Assembly (NCBI RefSeq): GCF_017316185.1
Contig: NZ_JAFLVX010000014.1
Coordinates: 36,047 to 100,046, forward strand
From: Candidatus Vagococcus giribetii
GTDB lineage: Bacteria; Bacillota; Bacilli; Lactobacillales; Vagococcaceae
Direction of reading: 5' to 3'
Length of the DNA: 64,000 bases
A model generated the notes under the pieces. That model was not told the DNA's origin and ran no database searches. It saw only the letters and a program-made list of their open reading frames with translations. Of the stretch, positions 12,443 through 21,612 are shown piece after piece. Every line of letters begins with the position of its first letter. The first letter of the stretch is position 1. Made by a program: the position numbers and the translations under genes.

Positions 12443-13732
12443 ATGGAATACATAAGAGTTCACAGCGGAAATAAGCTGTCAGGTGAAGTGACAATAGAAG
12501 GAGCAAAAAATGCCGTATTACCGATTTTAGCCGGTGCTTTACTAGCAGATCAAGGTGAAACAGTTATTACAAACGCTCCTATCCTATCAGATGTGTTTAT
12601 GATGAATAATGTGATTAAACATTTAAATTCTGATATTGATTTTAACCAAGAACAAAATACAATTACAATTGATGCTACAAGAACATTAAAAAACGAAGCA
12701 CCGTTTGAGTATGTAAGTAAAATGCGTGCGTCAATTGTTGTAATGGGACCTTTATTGGCTCGTACAGGACATGCTAAAGTCGCTATGCCAGGTGGGTGTG
12801 CGATTGGTCAACGACCTATTGATTTACATTTAAAAGGTTTTGAAGCGTTAGGTGCTGAGATTACGCAAACAAATGGTTACATTGAAGCTAAAGCAACAGA
12901 ACTTAAGGGAGCAAGAATTTATCTTGATTTTCCAAGTGTTGGAGCAACTCAAAATATCATGATGGCTGCAGTAAAAGCCAAAGGAACAACAGTGATTGAA
13001 AACGTTGCTAGAGAACCAGAAATTGTTGATTTGGCGATCTACTTAAATAAAATGGGTGCTCAAATTGTGGGTGCTGGTACAGAAACAATTCGTATTGAAG
13101 GAGTTTCTTCTTTAAAAGGTACTGAACATTCAGTTGTTCAAGATAGAATTGAAGCGGGAACATTTATGGTGGCTTCTGCTGTTACTGGTGGTAACATTTT
13201 AATTAAGCATGGTATCATGGAACACAATCGTCCACTTATTTCAAAATTAATTGAGATGGGTGTAACAGTTCAAGAAGAGGCTGAAGGTATTCGTGTTATT
13301 GGCCCAAATGTTTTACGTCCAGCAGACATTAAAACATTACCACATCCAGGATTCCCAACTGATATGCAAGCTCAAATGAGTGTCTTAATGACACTAGCTA
13401 GTGGCTCAAGTGTGTTATCTGAAACAGTTTTTGAAAACAGATTCCAACATTTAGAAGAAATGACACGTATGGGAGCTAAGTTTAGAATTTCTGGTAATGT
13501 GGCTTATATTGATGGTGTTGTTGAACTTCAAGGAGCAGAAGTATCTGCTACTGATTTAAGAGCAGCAGCAGCTTTAGTAATCGCTGGTTTAGTAGCAGAT
13601 GGTGAAACACGTGTTCATCATTTAGAATACTTAGACAGAGGTTACTATAACTTCCATAAAAAATTGCAAGCACTAGGTGCAGATGTTGAACGAATTAATG
13701 AAACTCAAGTTGAAGAAGTTTTAGTAAAATAA
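12443..13732 (+). CDS. murA: UDP-N-acetylglucosamine 1-carboxyvinyltransferase
   Basis: A 429-residue enzyme for the first committed step of peptidoglycan synthesis: transfer of enolpyruvate from PEP to UDP-GlcNAc. The active-site Cys is residue 119 in [16 protein letters not shown], the residue alkylated by fosfomycin in this family. Substrate loops [11 protein letters not shown] and [11 protein letters not shown] are present. Bacilli often carry two murA paralogs; the location after the ATP synthase operon is that of MurAA (MurA1), the main copy in relatives. Full length. Confidence 0.97.
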   Translation: MEYIRVHSGNKLSGEVTIEGAKNAVLPILAGALLADQGETVITNAPILSDVFMMNNVIKHLNSDIDFNQEQNTITIDATRTLKNEAPFEYVSKMRASIVVMGPLLARTGHAKVAMPGGCAIGQRPIDLHLKGFEALGAEITQTNGYIEAKATELKGARIYLDFPSVGATQNIMMAAVKAKGTTVIENVAREPEIVDLAIYLNKMGAQIVGAGTETIRIEGVSSLKGTEHSVVQDRIEAGTFMVASAVTGGNILIKHGIMEHNRPLISKLIEMGVTVQEEAEGIRVIGPNVLRPADIKTLPHPGFPTDMQAQMSVLMTLASGSSVLSETVFENRFQHLEEMTRMGAKFRISGNVAYIDGVVELQGAEVSATDLRAAAALVIAGLVADGETRVHHLEYLDRGYYNFHKKLQALGADVERINETQVEEVLVK

Positions 13733-13752
13733 TCAAGTAAAGGGGAAATGAG

Positions 13753-13932
13753 ATGAGTAGTATCACGAAACGTGTGTTATCACAATTATCACTTGTTATA
13801 TTAACCCTAGTTATACTTGCTATTTTATTTTTTGTTGGTATTTATCTTGGGTATGTTGTGGTTGGAAAAGGAGACTCTTCCGAGGCCTTTAAACCAGCAA
13901 CTTGGCAACATATATTAGATTTTGTTAAGTAA
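13753..13932 (+). CDS. EpuA-type small membrane protein
   Basis: A 59-residue protein, MSSITKRVLSQL onward, with one membrane helix (about residues 12-36) and a conserved tail FKPATWQHILDFVK. It matches the family Pfam calls EpuA, often mislabelled 'DNA-directed RNA polymerase subunit beta' in Streptococcus and Enterococcus genomes, where it also follows murA. The start follows AGGGGAAATG. Role unknown; it is not a polymerase subunit by sequence. Confidence 0.85.
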   Translation: MSSITKRVLSQLSLVILTLVILAILFFVGIYLGYVVVGKGDSSEAFKPATWQHILDFVK

Positions 13933-13936
13933 TAGT

Positions 13937-13968
13937 AAGAGGCTAACTAGAGATGGTTTGCCTCTTTT
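13937..13968 (+). terminator. Probable terminator after the EpuA-type gene
   Basis: AAGAGGC (13937-13943) pairs with GCCTCTT (13960-13966); the tail is only four T, so efficiency is doubtful. Confidence 0.55.
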
Positions 13969-13999
13969 ATGCTCTTTTTAGAAAGTTGATGAGAAATTA

Positions 14000-14284
14000 G
14001 TGTTTAAAAAAATAATGATCGCACCAGTGAGGTTTTATCAAAAGTTTATCTCACCGATGTTTCCAAGAAGTTGTCGGTATCATCCAACGTGCTCTCAATA
14101 CATGATTGATGCTATTAATTGTCATGGTGCTTTTAAAGGTGTTGCAATGGGGACTAGTCGTATTTTAAGATGCCATCCATTTGTTAAAGGTGGTATTGAT
14201 TATGTACCTAGAAAGTTTTCATTAAAACGCAATTACGATGAGAGATATACAGGACCTTATACACGTAAAGAAAACAAGAAATAA
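14000..14284 (+). CDS. yidD: YidD, membrane protein insertion efficiency factor
   Basis: A 94-residue protein with the YidD signature: [25 protein letters not shown] and [14 protein letters not shown]. YidD is an inner-face membrane-associated factor that assists YidC-dependent insertion. GTG start. Here it is away from rpmH/rnpA, as is usual in Lactobacillales. The stop lies in the loop of a terminator hairpin. Confidence 0.95.
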   Translation: MFKKIMIAPVRFYQKFISPMFPRSCRYHPTCSQYMIDAINCHGAFKGVAMGTSRILRCHPFVKGGIDYVPRKFSLKRNYDERYTGPYTRKENKK

Positions 14285-14301
14285 TCTTGTTTTCTTTTTT
14301 T
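14267..14301 (+). terminator. Terminator overlapping the end of yidD
   Basis: A 13-bp A/T-rich stem 14267-14279 / 14285-14297 with a T run; the yidD stop is in the loop. Confidence 0.85.
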
Positions 14302-14324
14302 GTTTGAATTGTCTGAATATTCTG

Positions 14325-14353
14325 TTGACATTAGATTAGAACTTGGTTATAGT
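14325..14353 (+). promoter_or_regulatory. Promoter of the liv operon
   Basis: A consensus -35 TTGACA (14325-14330), 17-bp spacer and TATAGT (14348-14353), 57 bp before livJ. Confidence 0.85.
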
Positions 14354-14409
14354 TATAAACATCTTAATTAAAAAATACTAATAATTAAAAGGTTAAAGGG
14401 GGATTTTTT

Positions 14410-15588
14410 ATGAAAAAATTTGTAGGTATGTTATTTGCGAGTGCTATGCTTCTATCAGCTTGTGGAGCTCCAGGCGGTGGAGGAGGAGCAAGTAAAGATA
14501 GCTCAGATAAACAAGCTAGTTCAGATACAGTTAAAATTGGTGTCAACTTAGAACTTTCAGGTGGAGTAGCTGCCTATGGTTTACAGGAAAAAGATGGTAT
14601 TGAGTTAGCTGTTGAAGAGATTAATGCTAAGGGAGGCATTAATGGTAAAAAAATTGAATTAGTTGTTAAAGATAATAAGTCAGATACGGCAGAAGCCGCT
14701 GCAGTAGCTGCTAACTTAACAACAAAAGAACATGTAGCTGCGATTATTGGACCAGCAACATCAGGAGCGTCAAAAGCTCAGATTCCTAATGTAACAAAAG
14801 CTAAAGTGCCTGTTATTACACCATCAGGAACAGATGATGCTATTACTGTGGTGAATGATCAAGTTCAAGAATTTATTTTTAGAGCGTGTTTCCAAGATTC
14901 TTTCCAAGGGGTTATCTTGGCGAATTATGCGATGAACAATTTAAATGCTAAAAAAGCTGTAGTGATTGGTGATGTATCAAGTGATTATGCTAAAGGGTTA
15001 ACTAAGTCATTTAAAGATACCTTTACAGGAGAAATTATTGCTGACGAAAAATTCAATCAAAAAGACAAAGATTTTAAAGCGATTTTAACAAAAATCAAGG
15101 ATAAAGATTTTGACTTTATTTACTTACCTGGTTATTACGAAGAAGCTGGTTTAATTATTAAACAAGCTCGCGAGATGGGAATTGAGCAACCGATTCTTGG
15201 TGCTGATGGCTTCTCAGATGAAAAGCTTGTCGATATTGCTGGTAAAGGTAACATGAATAATATCTATTACACAGCTCATTTCTCTGACAAAGCACCTAGT
15301 TCAGATAAAGTAAAAGAATTTACAGATGCCTTTAAAGCAAAATACAACAAAACACCAAGCTCATTTAACGCTTTAGCATATGATTCTGTTTATATGTTAG
15401 CAGAGGCAATTGATAAAGCTGGTGAAGTCGATGGTGAAAAAATCACAGCAGAACTGGCTAACTTAAAAGACTTTGAAGGTGTAACAGGAAAAATGAGTAT
15501 GGATAAAAATCATAACCCAGAAAAAGCAGCAGTTGTTATTGGATTAACAGCTGGTGAAGAAACGTCAGCAGATGTGGTAAACCCATAA
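14410..15588 (+). CDS. livJ: Branched-chain amino acid ABC transporter, binding lipoprotein
   Basis: A 392-residue periplasmic-type type I binding protein anchored as a lipoprotein: signal peptide ending in the lipobox LLSAC (Cys21), then a Gly/Ser-rich linker, then the Leu/Ile/Val-binding fold (IGVNLELSGGVAAYGLQ, IIGPATSGAS). It should capture branched-chain amino acids or similar ligands; exact specificity cannot be read. It is first in the operon, separated from the permeases by a hairpin that may lower downstream expression relative to the binding protein. Confidence 0.93.
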   Translation: MKKFVGMLFASAMLLSACGAPGGGGGASKDSSDKQASSDTVKIGVNLELSGGVAAYGLQEKDGIELAVEEINAKGGINGKKIELVVKDNKSDTAEAAAVAANLTTKEHVAAIIGPATSGASKAQIPNVTKAKVPVITPSGTDDAITVVNDQVQEFIFRACFQDSFQGVILANYAMNNLNAKKAVVIGDVSSDYAKGLTKSFKDTFTGEIIADEKFNQKDKDFKAILTKIKDKDFDFIYLPGYYEEAGLIIKQAREMGIEQPILGADGFSDEKLVDIAGKGNMNNIYYTAHFSDKAPSSDKVKEFTDAFKAKYNKTPSSFNALAYDSVYMLAEAIDKAGEVDGEKITAELANLKDFEGVTGKMSMDKNHNPEKAAVVIGLTAGEETSADVVNP

Positions 15589-15597
15589 GAATGGTTG

Positions 15598-15634
15598 AAA
15601 GTAAGGGGCACGTTGAAGCACCCTTACTTTTTTT
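15598..15634 (+). terminator. Attenuating terminator between livJ and livH
   Basis: A 10-bp stem AAAGTAAGGG (15598-15607) / CCCTTACTTT (15621-15630) plus T run. It lies inside an operon, so partial termination is inferred. Confidence 0.8.
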
Positions 15635-15656
15635 ATGAAAGAGGAGGTCAACTCAA

Positions 15657-16532
15657 ATGGATGTATTTCAGCAACTAATAAATGGGCTGTCATTAGGAAG
15701 CATTTACGCTTTGTTAGCATTAGGCTATACCATGGTGTATGGCATTATTAAGCTAATCAACTTTGCCCATGGAGAAATTTATATGGTGGGAGCCTTCGTT
15801 GGTTACTACGTCACGAATCAATTTAAATTAAGTTTGATTCCAACACTCATCATTTCGATGGCAATCTGTGCTTGCTTAGGTGTGCTAATTGAATTTTTAG
15901 CGTACCGTCCTTTAAGAAAATCAACCAGAATTGCAGCTCTTATTACGGCAATTGGTGTGTCTTTTTTAATTCAATCCTTAATGATCTATTTTATTGGGGC
16001 AGATACAAGGCCTTTTCCTCAGATTGTTGATAATACCAATTATGATTTAGGTATTTTTGTTATTAGTAAAATCCAATTAATGATTTTAAGTACATCAATT
16101 ATTTTGATGATTTTACTACAAGTGATTGTAAAGTATACGAAAATGGGTAGAGCAATGCGAGCGGTGAGTGTTGATGCAGATGCCGCTCAGTTAATGGGAA
16201 TCAATGTAAATCATACTATTTCATTTACTTTTGCCATTGGTTCAGCTTTAGCTGCAGCAGGAGGCGTGTTAATTGGTCTTTACTACAATAGTATTGATCC
16301 TATGATGGGAGTAGCTCCTGGACTTAAAGCGTTTATTGCCGCGGTATTTGGTGGGATTGGTATTATCCCTGGTGCTGCTCTTGGAGGGTTTGCCATTGGT
16401 ATCATTGAAACCTTTGTCAGTGCTTTAGGATTTACTGCTTACCGAGATGCTGTTGTGTATGCTATTTTGATTATCGTCTTACTGGTAAGACCGGCTGGAC
16501 TTCTTGGGAAAAATGTCAAAGAAAAAGTGTAG
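15657..16532 (+). CDS. livH: Branched-chain amino acid ABC permease LivH
   Basis: A 291-residue polytopic permease with about eight hydrophobic segments. The opening INGLSLGSIYALLALGYTMV and the motif AVFGGIGIIPGAALGG are typical of LivH. It forms a heterodimeric channel with LivM. The strong GAGGAGG site at 15641-15647 starts it despite the upstream terminator. Confidence 0.95.
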   Translation: MDVFQQLINGLSLGSIYALLALGYTMVYGIIKLINFAHGEIYMVGAFVGYYVTNQFKLSLIPTLIISMAICACLGVLIEFLAYRPLRKSTRIAALITAIGVSFLIQSLMIYFIGADTRPFPQIVDNTNYDLGIFVISKIQLMILSTSIILMILLQVIVKYTKMGRAMRAVSVDADAAQLMGINVNHTISFTFAIGSALAAAGGVLIGLYYNSIDPMMGVAPGLKAFIAAVFGGIGIIPGAALGGFAIGIIETFVSALGFTAYRDAVVYAILIIVLLVRPAGLLGKNVKEKV

Positions 16533-16541
16533 GTGACTAAT

Positions 16542-17510
16542 ATGAGAAAAAATTTAAAAGTTAATATGTCTTGGCTAGGCTTAATGGTCACAGGATTTAT
16601 TATTCTGGCTGTGAGTTATTCTACAGGATTTATGACTCCAGTTATTGAGAATACATTAGTGATGATTGGAATAAATATTATTTTAGCAGTAGGACTGAAC
16701 TTAGTGATTGGAGTTTCTGGTCAATTTTCTTTAGGTCATGCTGGTTTTATGGCTATTGGAGCCTATGCAACAGCGATTCTTTCAATGAAAACACCTACGT
16801 TTACAGGCTTTTTAAGCGGTCTTTTAGTTGGTGCTCTTGTTTCAGGAATTGTGGCATTACTTGTAGGAATTCCGACGTTACGTTTATCAGGTGATTATTT
16901 AGCAATTGCCACGTTAGGTGTAGCAGAAATTATTCGTAGTTTAATTATGAATTTAGATAGTATTACAAATGGACCAGCAGGACTGTTTGGTATTACGCCA
17001 TTTGTAACTTGGTCAATGGTGTACGTTATTGTTTGTATCACCACGCTCATTACAACTAACTTTATTAATAGTCCAGCTGGAAGAGCAACTTTATCTGTTA
17101 GAGAAAATGAAATTGCAGCGGAATCGATGGGAGTTAATACAACGAAATATAAAGTGGTGGCTTTTGTGATTGGTGCTATGACTGCAGCTGTTGCTGGTGG
17201 CTTATACGCAAGCTACATTCAAACGATTGTCCCTGGTAATTTTGACTTCATGAAATCAATCGATATTTTAATCATTGTGGTATTTGGTGGTGTAGGAAGT
17301 ATCACTGGAACCTTTATTGCAGCCTTAGTATTAGGTTTTCTGAATATGTTCTTACAAGACGCTGGGGCACTACGAATGATCATTTATGCCTTAGCTTTAG
17401 TTATCATCATGATTTTCAAACCATCGGGCTTACTTGGAACAAAAGAGTTATCTTTTAAAAGATTATTTAATAAGGGAGGGTTGACTAATGTCACTTCTAA
17501 AAGTAAATAA
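16542..17510 (+). CDS. livM: Branched-chain amino acid ABC permease LivM
   Basis: A 322-residue permease partner of LivH, recognised by GLNLVIGVSGQFSLGHAGFMAIGAY and VFGGVGSITGTF. GTG 16533 is in frame and abuts the livH stop, but AGGTGA at 16531-16536 is five bases before ATG 16542, so 16542 is the better start. Its last 23 bases overlap livG. Confidence 0.94.
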   Translation: MRKNLKVNMSWLGLMVTGFIILAVSYSTGFMTPVIENTLVMIGINIILAVGLNLVIGVSGQFSLGHAGFMAIGAYATAILSMKTPTFTGFLSGLLVGALVSGIVALLVGIPTLRLSGDYLAIATLGVAEIIRSLIMNLDSITNGPAGLFGITPFVTWSMVYVIVCITTLITTNFINSPAGRATLSVRENEIAAESMGVNTTKYKVVAFVIGAMTAAVAGGLYASYIQTIVPGNFDFMKSIDILIIVVFGGVGSITGTFIAALVLGFLNMFLQDAGALRMIIYALALVIIMIFKPSGLLGTKELSFKRLFNKGGLTNVTSKSK

Positions 17511-18270
17511 TTTAACCAAAAACTTTGGTGGACTTGCTGCTGTGTCTAATGTATCTCTTCATTTAGAAAAGAATGAGTTAGTTGGCCTAATTGGGCCGAA
17601 TGGAGCTGGTAAGACAACTCTTTTTAACTTGTTGACAGGTGTTTACGAGCCAAGTGAAGGAGATGTTCTCTTTGAAAAAGAGGGAAAAGAAGAACGTTTA
17701 AATGGCATTAAACCTTATAAAATTGCTAATTTAGGATTAGGAAGAACCTTTCAAAATATTCGACTGTTTAAAGAACTTTCTGTTTTAGATAATGTTTTAA
17801 TTGCGATGACAGGTAAGGAGAAAGTTGGCGTTTTAACAGGTATCTTGAGATTACCTAAGTACTATCAAATGGAGAAAAAAATGGAAAACCAAGCAAGAGA
17901 CTTGTTGGCGATTTTTGATCTACTTGATAAAGAAGGAGAAAAAGCTAAAAATCTTTCTTACGGAGAACAGCGTCGATTAGAAATTGTTCGTGCTTTAGCA
18001 ACTGATCCGAGTATTTTATTTCTAGATGAACCTGCTGCAGGAATGAATCCTCAAGAAACTGCGGAGCTGACAGAGTTGATTAAGAAAATTCAAAGAGAGT
18101 TTGACTTGACTATTCTTCTAATAGAACACGACATGTCCCTTGTAATGGATGTTTGCGAACGAATTTATGTGTTAGAGTATGGCCAATTAATCGCTGAAGG
18201 TGAACCAGAAGAAATCAAAACAAATAAACGAGTAATAGAAGCATATTTAGGAGGTGAATTGACATGTTAA
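17488..18270 (+). CDS. livG: Branched-chain amino acid ABC ATPase LivG
   Basis: A 260-residue ABC ATPase: Walker A GPNGAGKTTLF, LivG-type Q-loop region LGRTFQNIRLF, signature LSYGEQRRLEI, Walker B ILFLDEPAAGMNP and switch His in LIEHDM. It pairs with LivF under the LivHM channel. It overlaps livM at its start and livF at its end, showing tight coupling. Confidence 0.96.
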   Translation: MSLLKVNNLTKNFGGLAAVSNVSLHLEKNELVGLIGPNGAGKTTLFNLLTGVYEPSEGDVLFEKEGKEERLNGIKPYKIANLGLGRTFQNIRLFKELSVLDNVLIAMTGKEKVGVLTGILRLPKYYQMEKKMENQARDLLAIFDLLDKEGEKAKNLSYGEQRRLEIVRALATDPSILFLDEPAAGMNPQETAELTELIKKIQREFDLTILLIEHDMSLVMDVCERIYVLEYGQLIAEGEPEEIKTNKRVIEAYLGGELTC

Positions 18271-18968
18271 CAGTTGATAAAATGTCTGTTCATTACGGCA
18301 TGATTCAGGCAGTTAAGGAAGTTAGTTTTGAGGTGAAGCAAGGTGAGATTGTAAGTCTCATTGGAGCAAACGGAGCAGGTAAAACAACGATTTTAAGAAC
18401 TATCTCTGGATTAGTGAGACCAAGTTCAGGCAGTGTTCATTTTGAAGGCAAAGCCATTGAAAAAGAAACGTCTCCAAAAATTGTAAATCAGGGATTGGTG
18501 CAAGTACCAGAAGGTCGTCATGTTTTTACGGGTATGACCGTAATGGAAAACTTAGAGTTAGGTAGCTTTTTATATAAAAATAAAAAAGAGAGCCAAGCTA
18601 TTTTAGATACTGTTTTTCAAAGATTTCCTATTTTAAAGGAACGAAAAAATCAAGATGCTGCGACGTTATCTGGAGGAGAACAGCAAATGCTTGCTATGGG
18701 CAGAGCTTTAATGTCTCGTCCTAAGTTATTATTACTTGATGAGCCGTCTATGGGGCTTGCGCCTATTTTTATTAAAGAAATTTTTTCGATTATCCAAGAG
18801 ATAAATCAACAAGGAACGACAGTCTTACTGATTGAACAAAATGCCAAAATGGCTTTAAGTATTGCAGATCGTGGCTATGTATTAGAAACCGGCAAGATTG
18901 TATTAGAAGGTAGTGGGCAAGAGTTGTTAAATAGTCCAGATATTCAAAAAGCGTATTTAGGAGGATAG
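18264..18968 (+). CDS. livF: Branched-chain amino acid ABC ATPase LivF
   Basis: A 234-residue ABC ATPase with Walker A GANGAGKTTIL, signature LSGGEQQMLAMGRALM and Walker B LLLLDEPSMGLAP; the stretch VPEGRHVFTGMTVMENL is typical of LivF. It overlaps livG by seven bases and is followed after three bases by the CBS-ACT gene. Confidence 0.96.
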   Translation: MLTVDKMSVHYGMIQAVKEVSFEVKQGEIVSLIGANGAGKTTILRTISGLVRPSSGSVHFEGKAIEKETSPKIVNQGLVQVPEGRHVFTGMTVMENLELGSFLYKNKKESQAILDTVFQRFPILKERKNQDAATLSGGEQQMLAMGRALMSRPKLLLLDEPSMGLAPIFIKEIFSIIQEINQQGTTVLLIEQNAKMALSIADRGYVLETGKIVLEGSGQELLNSPDIQKAYLGG

Positions 18969-18971
18969 TCT

Positions 18972-19622
18972 ATGTTAGTCAAAGATTACATGTCAGAAGA
19001 GTTAGTGACGACCGAAAAAAACACCAAAATTTTTGATGCAGTGGAATTAATGAAGCAACACGATATTCATCGTTTGCCAGTTGTTGAAAATAAACGATTG
19101 GTTGGTTTAATTACAGAAGGAACAATCCAAGAAGCCATGCCGTCAAAGGCAACTAGTTTAAGTGTATATGAAGCCAATTATTTATTGAATAAAACCACTG
19201 TAGATGATGTCATGATTAAAGAAGTTCAGACGATTAAAGAGGCTTGTCTTTTAGAAGATGCTATTTTTAAAATGAGAATGAACAAAGTTAATGTTTTACC
19301 TGTGTTAAATCAACTGAATGAGATTGTTGGTATCATTACTAATAATGATATCTTTGATGCCTTCTTAAATATTACAGGGTACCGAGAACCAGGCACTCGT
19401 GTCTCAATTAGTATTTCTCATGATGAGGAAGGTGTTTTAGCAAAACTAACAGAAATATTTTCAAAGAATCATTTAAACATCATTCAAATTGTGGTGTATC
19501 GTCATAAGGAGGAGCCAGTAATTGTAATCCAAACTACTTCAGAGGATAGCCAACATATCCAAGAAGTATTAGAAGAATCTGGATACCAAGTTATTTCATC
19601 TATCAAAACCGTTAATCGTTAA
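18972..19622 (+). CDS. CBS-ACT domain regulatory protein
   Basis: A 216-residue soluble protein: two CBS motifs (about residues 1-60 and 75-135), then an ACT-like domain (about 140-210, RVSISISHDEEGVLAKLTEIF). CBS pairs usually bind adenine nucleotides and ACT domains small ligands such as amino acids. As the last gene of the liv operon it is a likely sensor for branched-chain amino acid status or transporter activity, but this is inference from context; AcuB-like names exist for this architecture. Start behind TAGGAGGATAG. Confidence 0.85.
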   Translation: MLVKDYMSEELVTTEKNTKIFDAVELMKQHDIHRLPVVENKRLVGLITEGTIQEAMPSKATSLSVYEANYLLNKTTVDDVMIKEVQTIKEACLLEDAIFKMRMNKVNVLPVLNQLNEIVGIITNNDIFDAFLNITGYREPGTRVSISISHDEEGVLAKLTEIFSKNHLNIIQIVVYRHKEEPVIVIQTTSEDSQHIQEVLEESGYQVISSIKTVNR

Positions 19623-19631
19623 TACTTGTTA

Positions 19632-19682
19632 ATAAGACTGTCACATGAAGTTATTTTACTTATGTGACAGTCTTATATTTTT
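19632..19682 (+). terminator. Terminator of the liv operon
   Basis: A 15-bp perfect stem 19632-19646 / 19662-19676 followed by a T-rich tail. Confidence 0.9.
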
Positions 19683-19721
19683 TATCAACCTATTTTTTTG
19701 GCCAACTAAACCAGTAGTTGA

Positions 19722-19750
19722 TTGTTCAAATGCAAAAAGCTTGCTATGAT
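19722..19750 (+). promoter_or_regulatory. Promoter of the XRE regulator gene
   Basis: TTGTTC (19722-19727), 17-bp spacer, TATGAT (19745-19750), 27 bp before the start codon. Confidence 0.65.
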
Positions 19751-19776
19751 GAAATCATTAAAGAGGGAGGTTGATC

Positions 19777-20469
19777 ATGGAAACGGCGATTAGTCAGAAT
19801 TTAAAGAAATACCGAAAAATAAATCACTTAACTCAACAAGAAATGGCGTCACAACTATTTGTTACCCCTCAAGCTGTTTCAAAGTGGGAACGTGGTGAGT
19901 CGATGCCTGATATTTCACTTGTCCCACAAATTGCTGATTTATTTGATATTTCAATTGCTAGCTTATGGGAGACCTTACCTGAAAAATCAGAAACAGAGGA
20001 TTTTGATGAGTTATTAACTCAACTAACAGATATGGCAAGTATTAGAGAGTTGATTAGTCATTTTGATTTTTTTACCTTTTTAACCAGAGAAGAAAAAGAA
20101 GTGTTTATGATGAAGTTACTAGAAGTAGAAGGAACGGATATCTTAATAGAAGATATTTATTTTTATTTATCTCAGACTCTCAAGGAAGTGGTCATTACAA
20201 CGCTTTTAAAAACTAAAAGTTATCAGGGGTTGGAGCAACTGATTCCTATGATGTCTAAAGAAATACGAAGCAAAGTGTTGGTTCATATTTTAGAAGAGAA
20301 AAACATGTCTTTTTTAGAAGAATTGCTACCATTCTTAACGCACAGCCAAAAGCAATCACTAATAGATGTCTGTTTATGTCAAGAACCTTTCATAGAAGAA
20401 ATAGATGCCTTTTTACCCTTTTTTACGAAAGATCAACAAATAGCATTACAATCAATTGAGGAGGATTAA
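19777..20469 (+). CDS. XRE-family HTH transcriptional regulator
   Basis: A 230-residue protein. Residues 1-65 are a Cro/C1-type helix-turn-helix (LKKYRKINHLTQQEMASQLF, VTPQAVSKWERGESMPDIS). The remaining ~165 residues are a helical, Leu/Glu-rich region without a domain I recognise. ATG 19777 is chosen over TTG 19771 because GAGGGAGG ends six bases before it. The next gene starts at its stop, so it probably controls or senses something with that LiaX-like protein. Ligand and targets unknown. Confidence 0.85.
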   Translation: METAISQNLKKYRKINHLTQQEMASQLFVTPQAVSKWERGESMPDISLVPQIADLFDISIASLWETLPEKSETEDFDELLTQLTDMASIRELISHFDFFTFLTREEKEVFMMKLLEVEGTDILIEDIYFYLSQTLKEVVITTLLKTKSYQGLEQLIPMMSKEIRSKVLVHILEEKNMSFLEELLPFLTHSQKQSLIDVCLCQEPFIEEIDAFLPFFTKDQQIALQSIEED

Positions 20470-20471
20470 TG

Positions 20472-21533
20472 ATGAATAGAGAAGAAAAGAAAAAGAAAGT
20501 ACTAGACATGCTTAAAGATCAAGTTATTACACAAGCGCAAGCGTTAGATTTACTTGAATTAATTGCCCATGAAACAACGGAAAAGAAAACAAGTGAACCA
20601 GAGCCATTAGCAAGAGAAGTAGAAATAACACCACCTAATCTACCCTTTGATTTCTTTGGGCAAAGTGACTATCGTTTTTCTTTTTCTGAACCAGTTCGCA
20701 AAAGTCAAATAGCTGAACTAAGAGTTATCGGGAAAAATAGTCAAATTAATGTGATGACCCATCAAAAATCAACGATTGATATTAAGGGATGGTACAAAGC
20801 GACAAGAAACAATAATCCAATGATTACCTTTGTGGAACAAGACAATGTTTATGTGCTTAATTACAATGTTCATGGTGTGAAGCATTTAGGTTGTGATATT
20901 TATGTTCCAGAGGAAATGCTTGGACTGATTTATATTGAAAATAGTAATGCACCTGTTGATTTGAGAGGGATAGAAGCAAAAGAAATTGGTGTCTTGACTA
21001 AGAATGCACCTATTTCAATAAGAGGTTGTATTAGTGAGCGTTTGATTGCAGCGACTAAAAATAGCGATGTGACAGTCAAACAAGTTCAAAGTAAGGTGTT
21101 AGATGTGACGACTACTAACGCTAAGATTGTTGTTAATGATACGTTTGCTTTTGAGGGAGAGTTTAAAACATCGAATGCGATGATTTTCTTACAAGACAGT
21201 GGCATTACTAAAAGTTACTATGAAACTAAAAATGCTAATTTATGGATTGATTTAACCACGATTGATTTAAGAGGAAGATACGAAATAGAAGGTCGCACAA
21301 CAAATGCTAATATAGAAGTGCTATTACCTGATCAACAAGATGTGTCTTATCAAATTAGTGGAGCCACTAAACGTGGAGCGATTATAACAGATAGAAGTGA
21401 CTTGAGAATTCGAGCAAGAGACAAAGGATATCTTGTTGCAAAAACTTATGACTATGACACGTCACCTTCTTCAGTTAATTTAAATCTTCAGACCACGAAT
21501 GCCAATATTAAAATAACTGAAACTTTTTATTAA
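20472..21533 (+). CDS. LiaX-like DUF4097 beta-helix protein
   Basis: A 353-residue protein. The N-terminus EEKKKKVLDMLKDQVITQAQALDLLELI is a SHOCT-like short helical pair, as at the start of LiaX (see 46395). Residues ~70-350 are repeated short beta strands with recurring Asn/Ala-Asn-Ala steps (NSNAPVDLRG, TKNAPISIRG, TTNAKIVVND), the pattern of the DUF4097 adhesin-like fold. No signal peptide or membrane helix is visible, as with LiaX. ATG 20469 is an alternative, but GAGGAGG at 20458-20464 favours 20472. It is coupled to an XRE regulator rather than to pspC. Envelope-stress function is inferred from the resemblance. Confidence 0.8.
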   Translation: MNREEKKKKVLDMLKDQVITQAQALDLLELIAHETTEKKTSEPEPLAREVEITPPNLPFDFFGQSDYRFSFSEPVRKSQIAELRVIGKNSQINVMTHQKSTIDIKGWYKATRNNNPMITFVEQDNVYVLNYNVHGVKHLGCDIYVPEEMLGLIYIENSNAPVDLRGIEAKEIGVLTKNAPISIRGCISERLIAATKNSDVTVKQVQSKVLDVTTTNAKIVVNDTFAFEGEFKTSNAMIFLQDSGITKSYYETKNANLWIDLTTIDLRGRYEIEGRTTNANIEVLLPDQQDVSYQISGATKRGAIITDRSDLRIRARDKGYLVAKTYDYDTSPSSVNLNLQTTNANIKITETFY

Positions 21534-21548
21534 AAAGCACCCTATTTT

Positions 21549-21577
21549 TTGACTTAACAAACGTGTAAAAATATGCT
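21549..21577 (+). promoter_or_regulatory. Promoter of the DUF2969 gene
   Basis: TTGACT (21549-21554), 17-bp spacer, TATGCT (21572-21577), 36 bp before the start. Confidence 0.6.
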
Positions 21578-21612
21578 ATCCTCAATAGGTTGAGAGATAA
21601 GAGGTGAATATA

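Noticed and set aside
13753-13932. RNA polymerase beta subunit
   Set aside because: Databases often use this name for EpuA-type peptides, but a 59-residue single-helix membrane protein has no polymerase motif.
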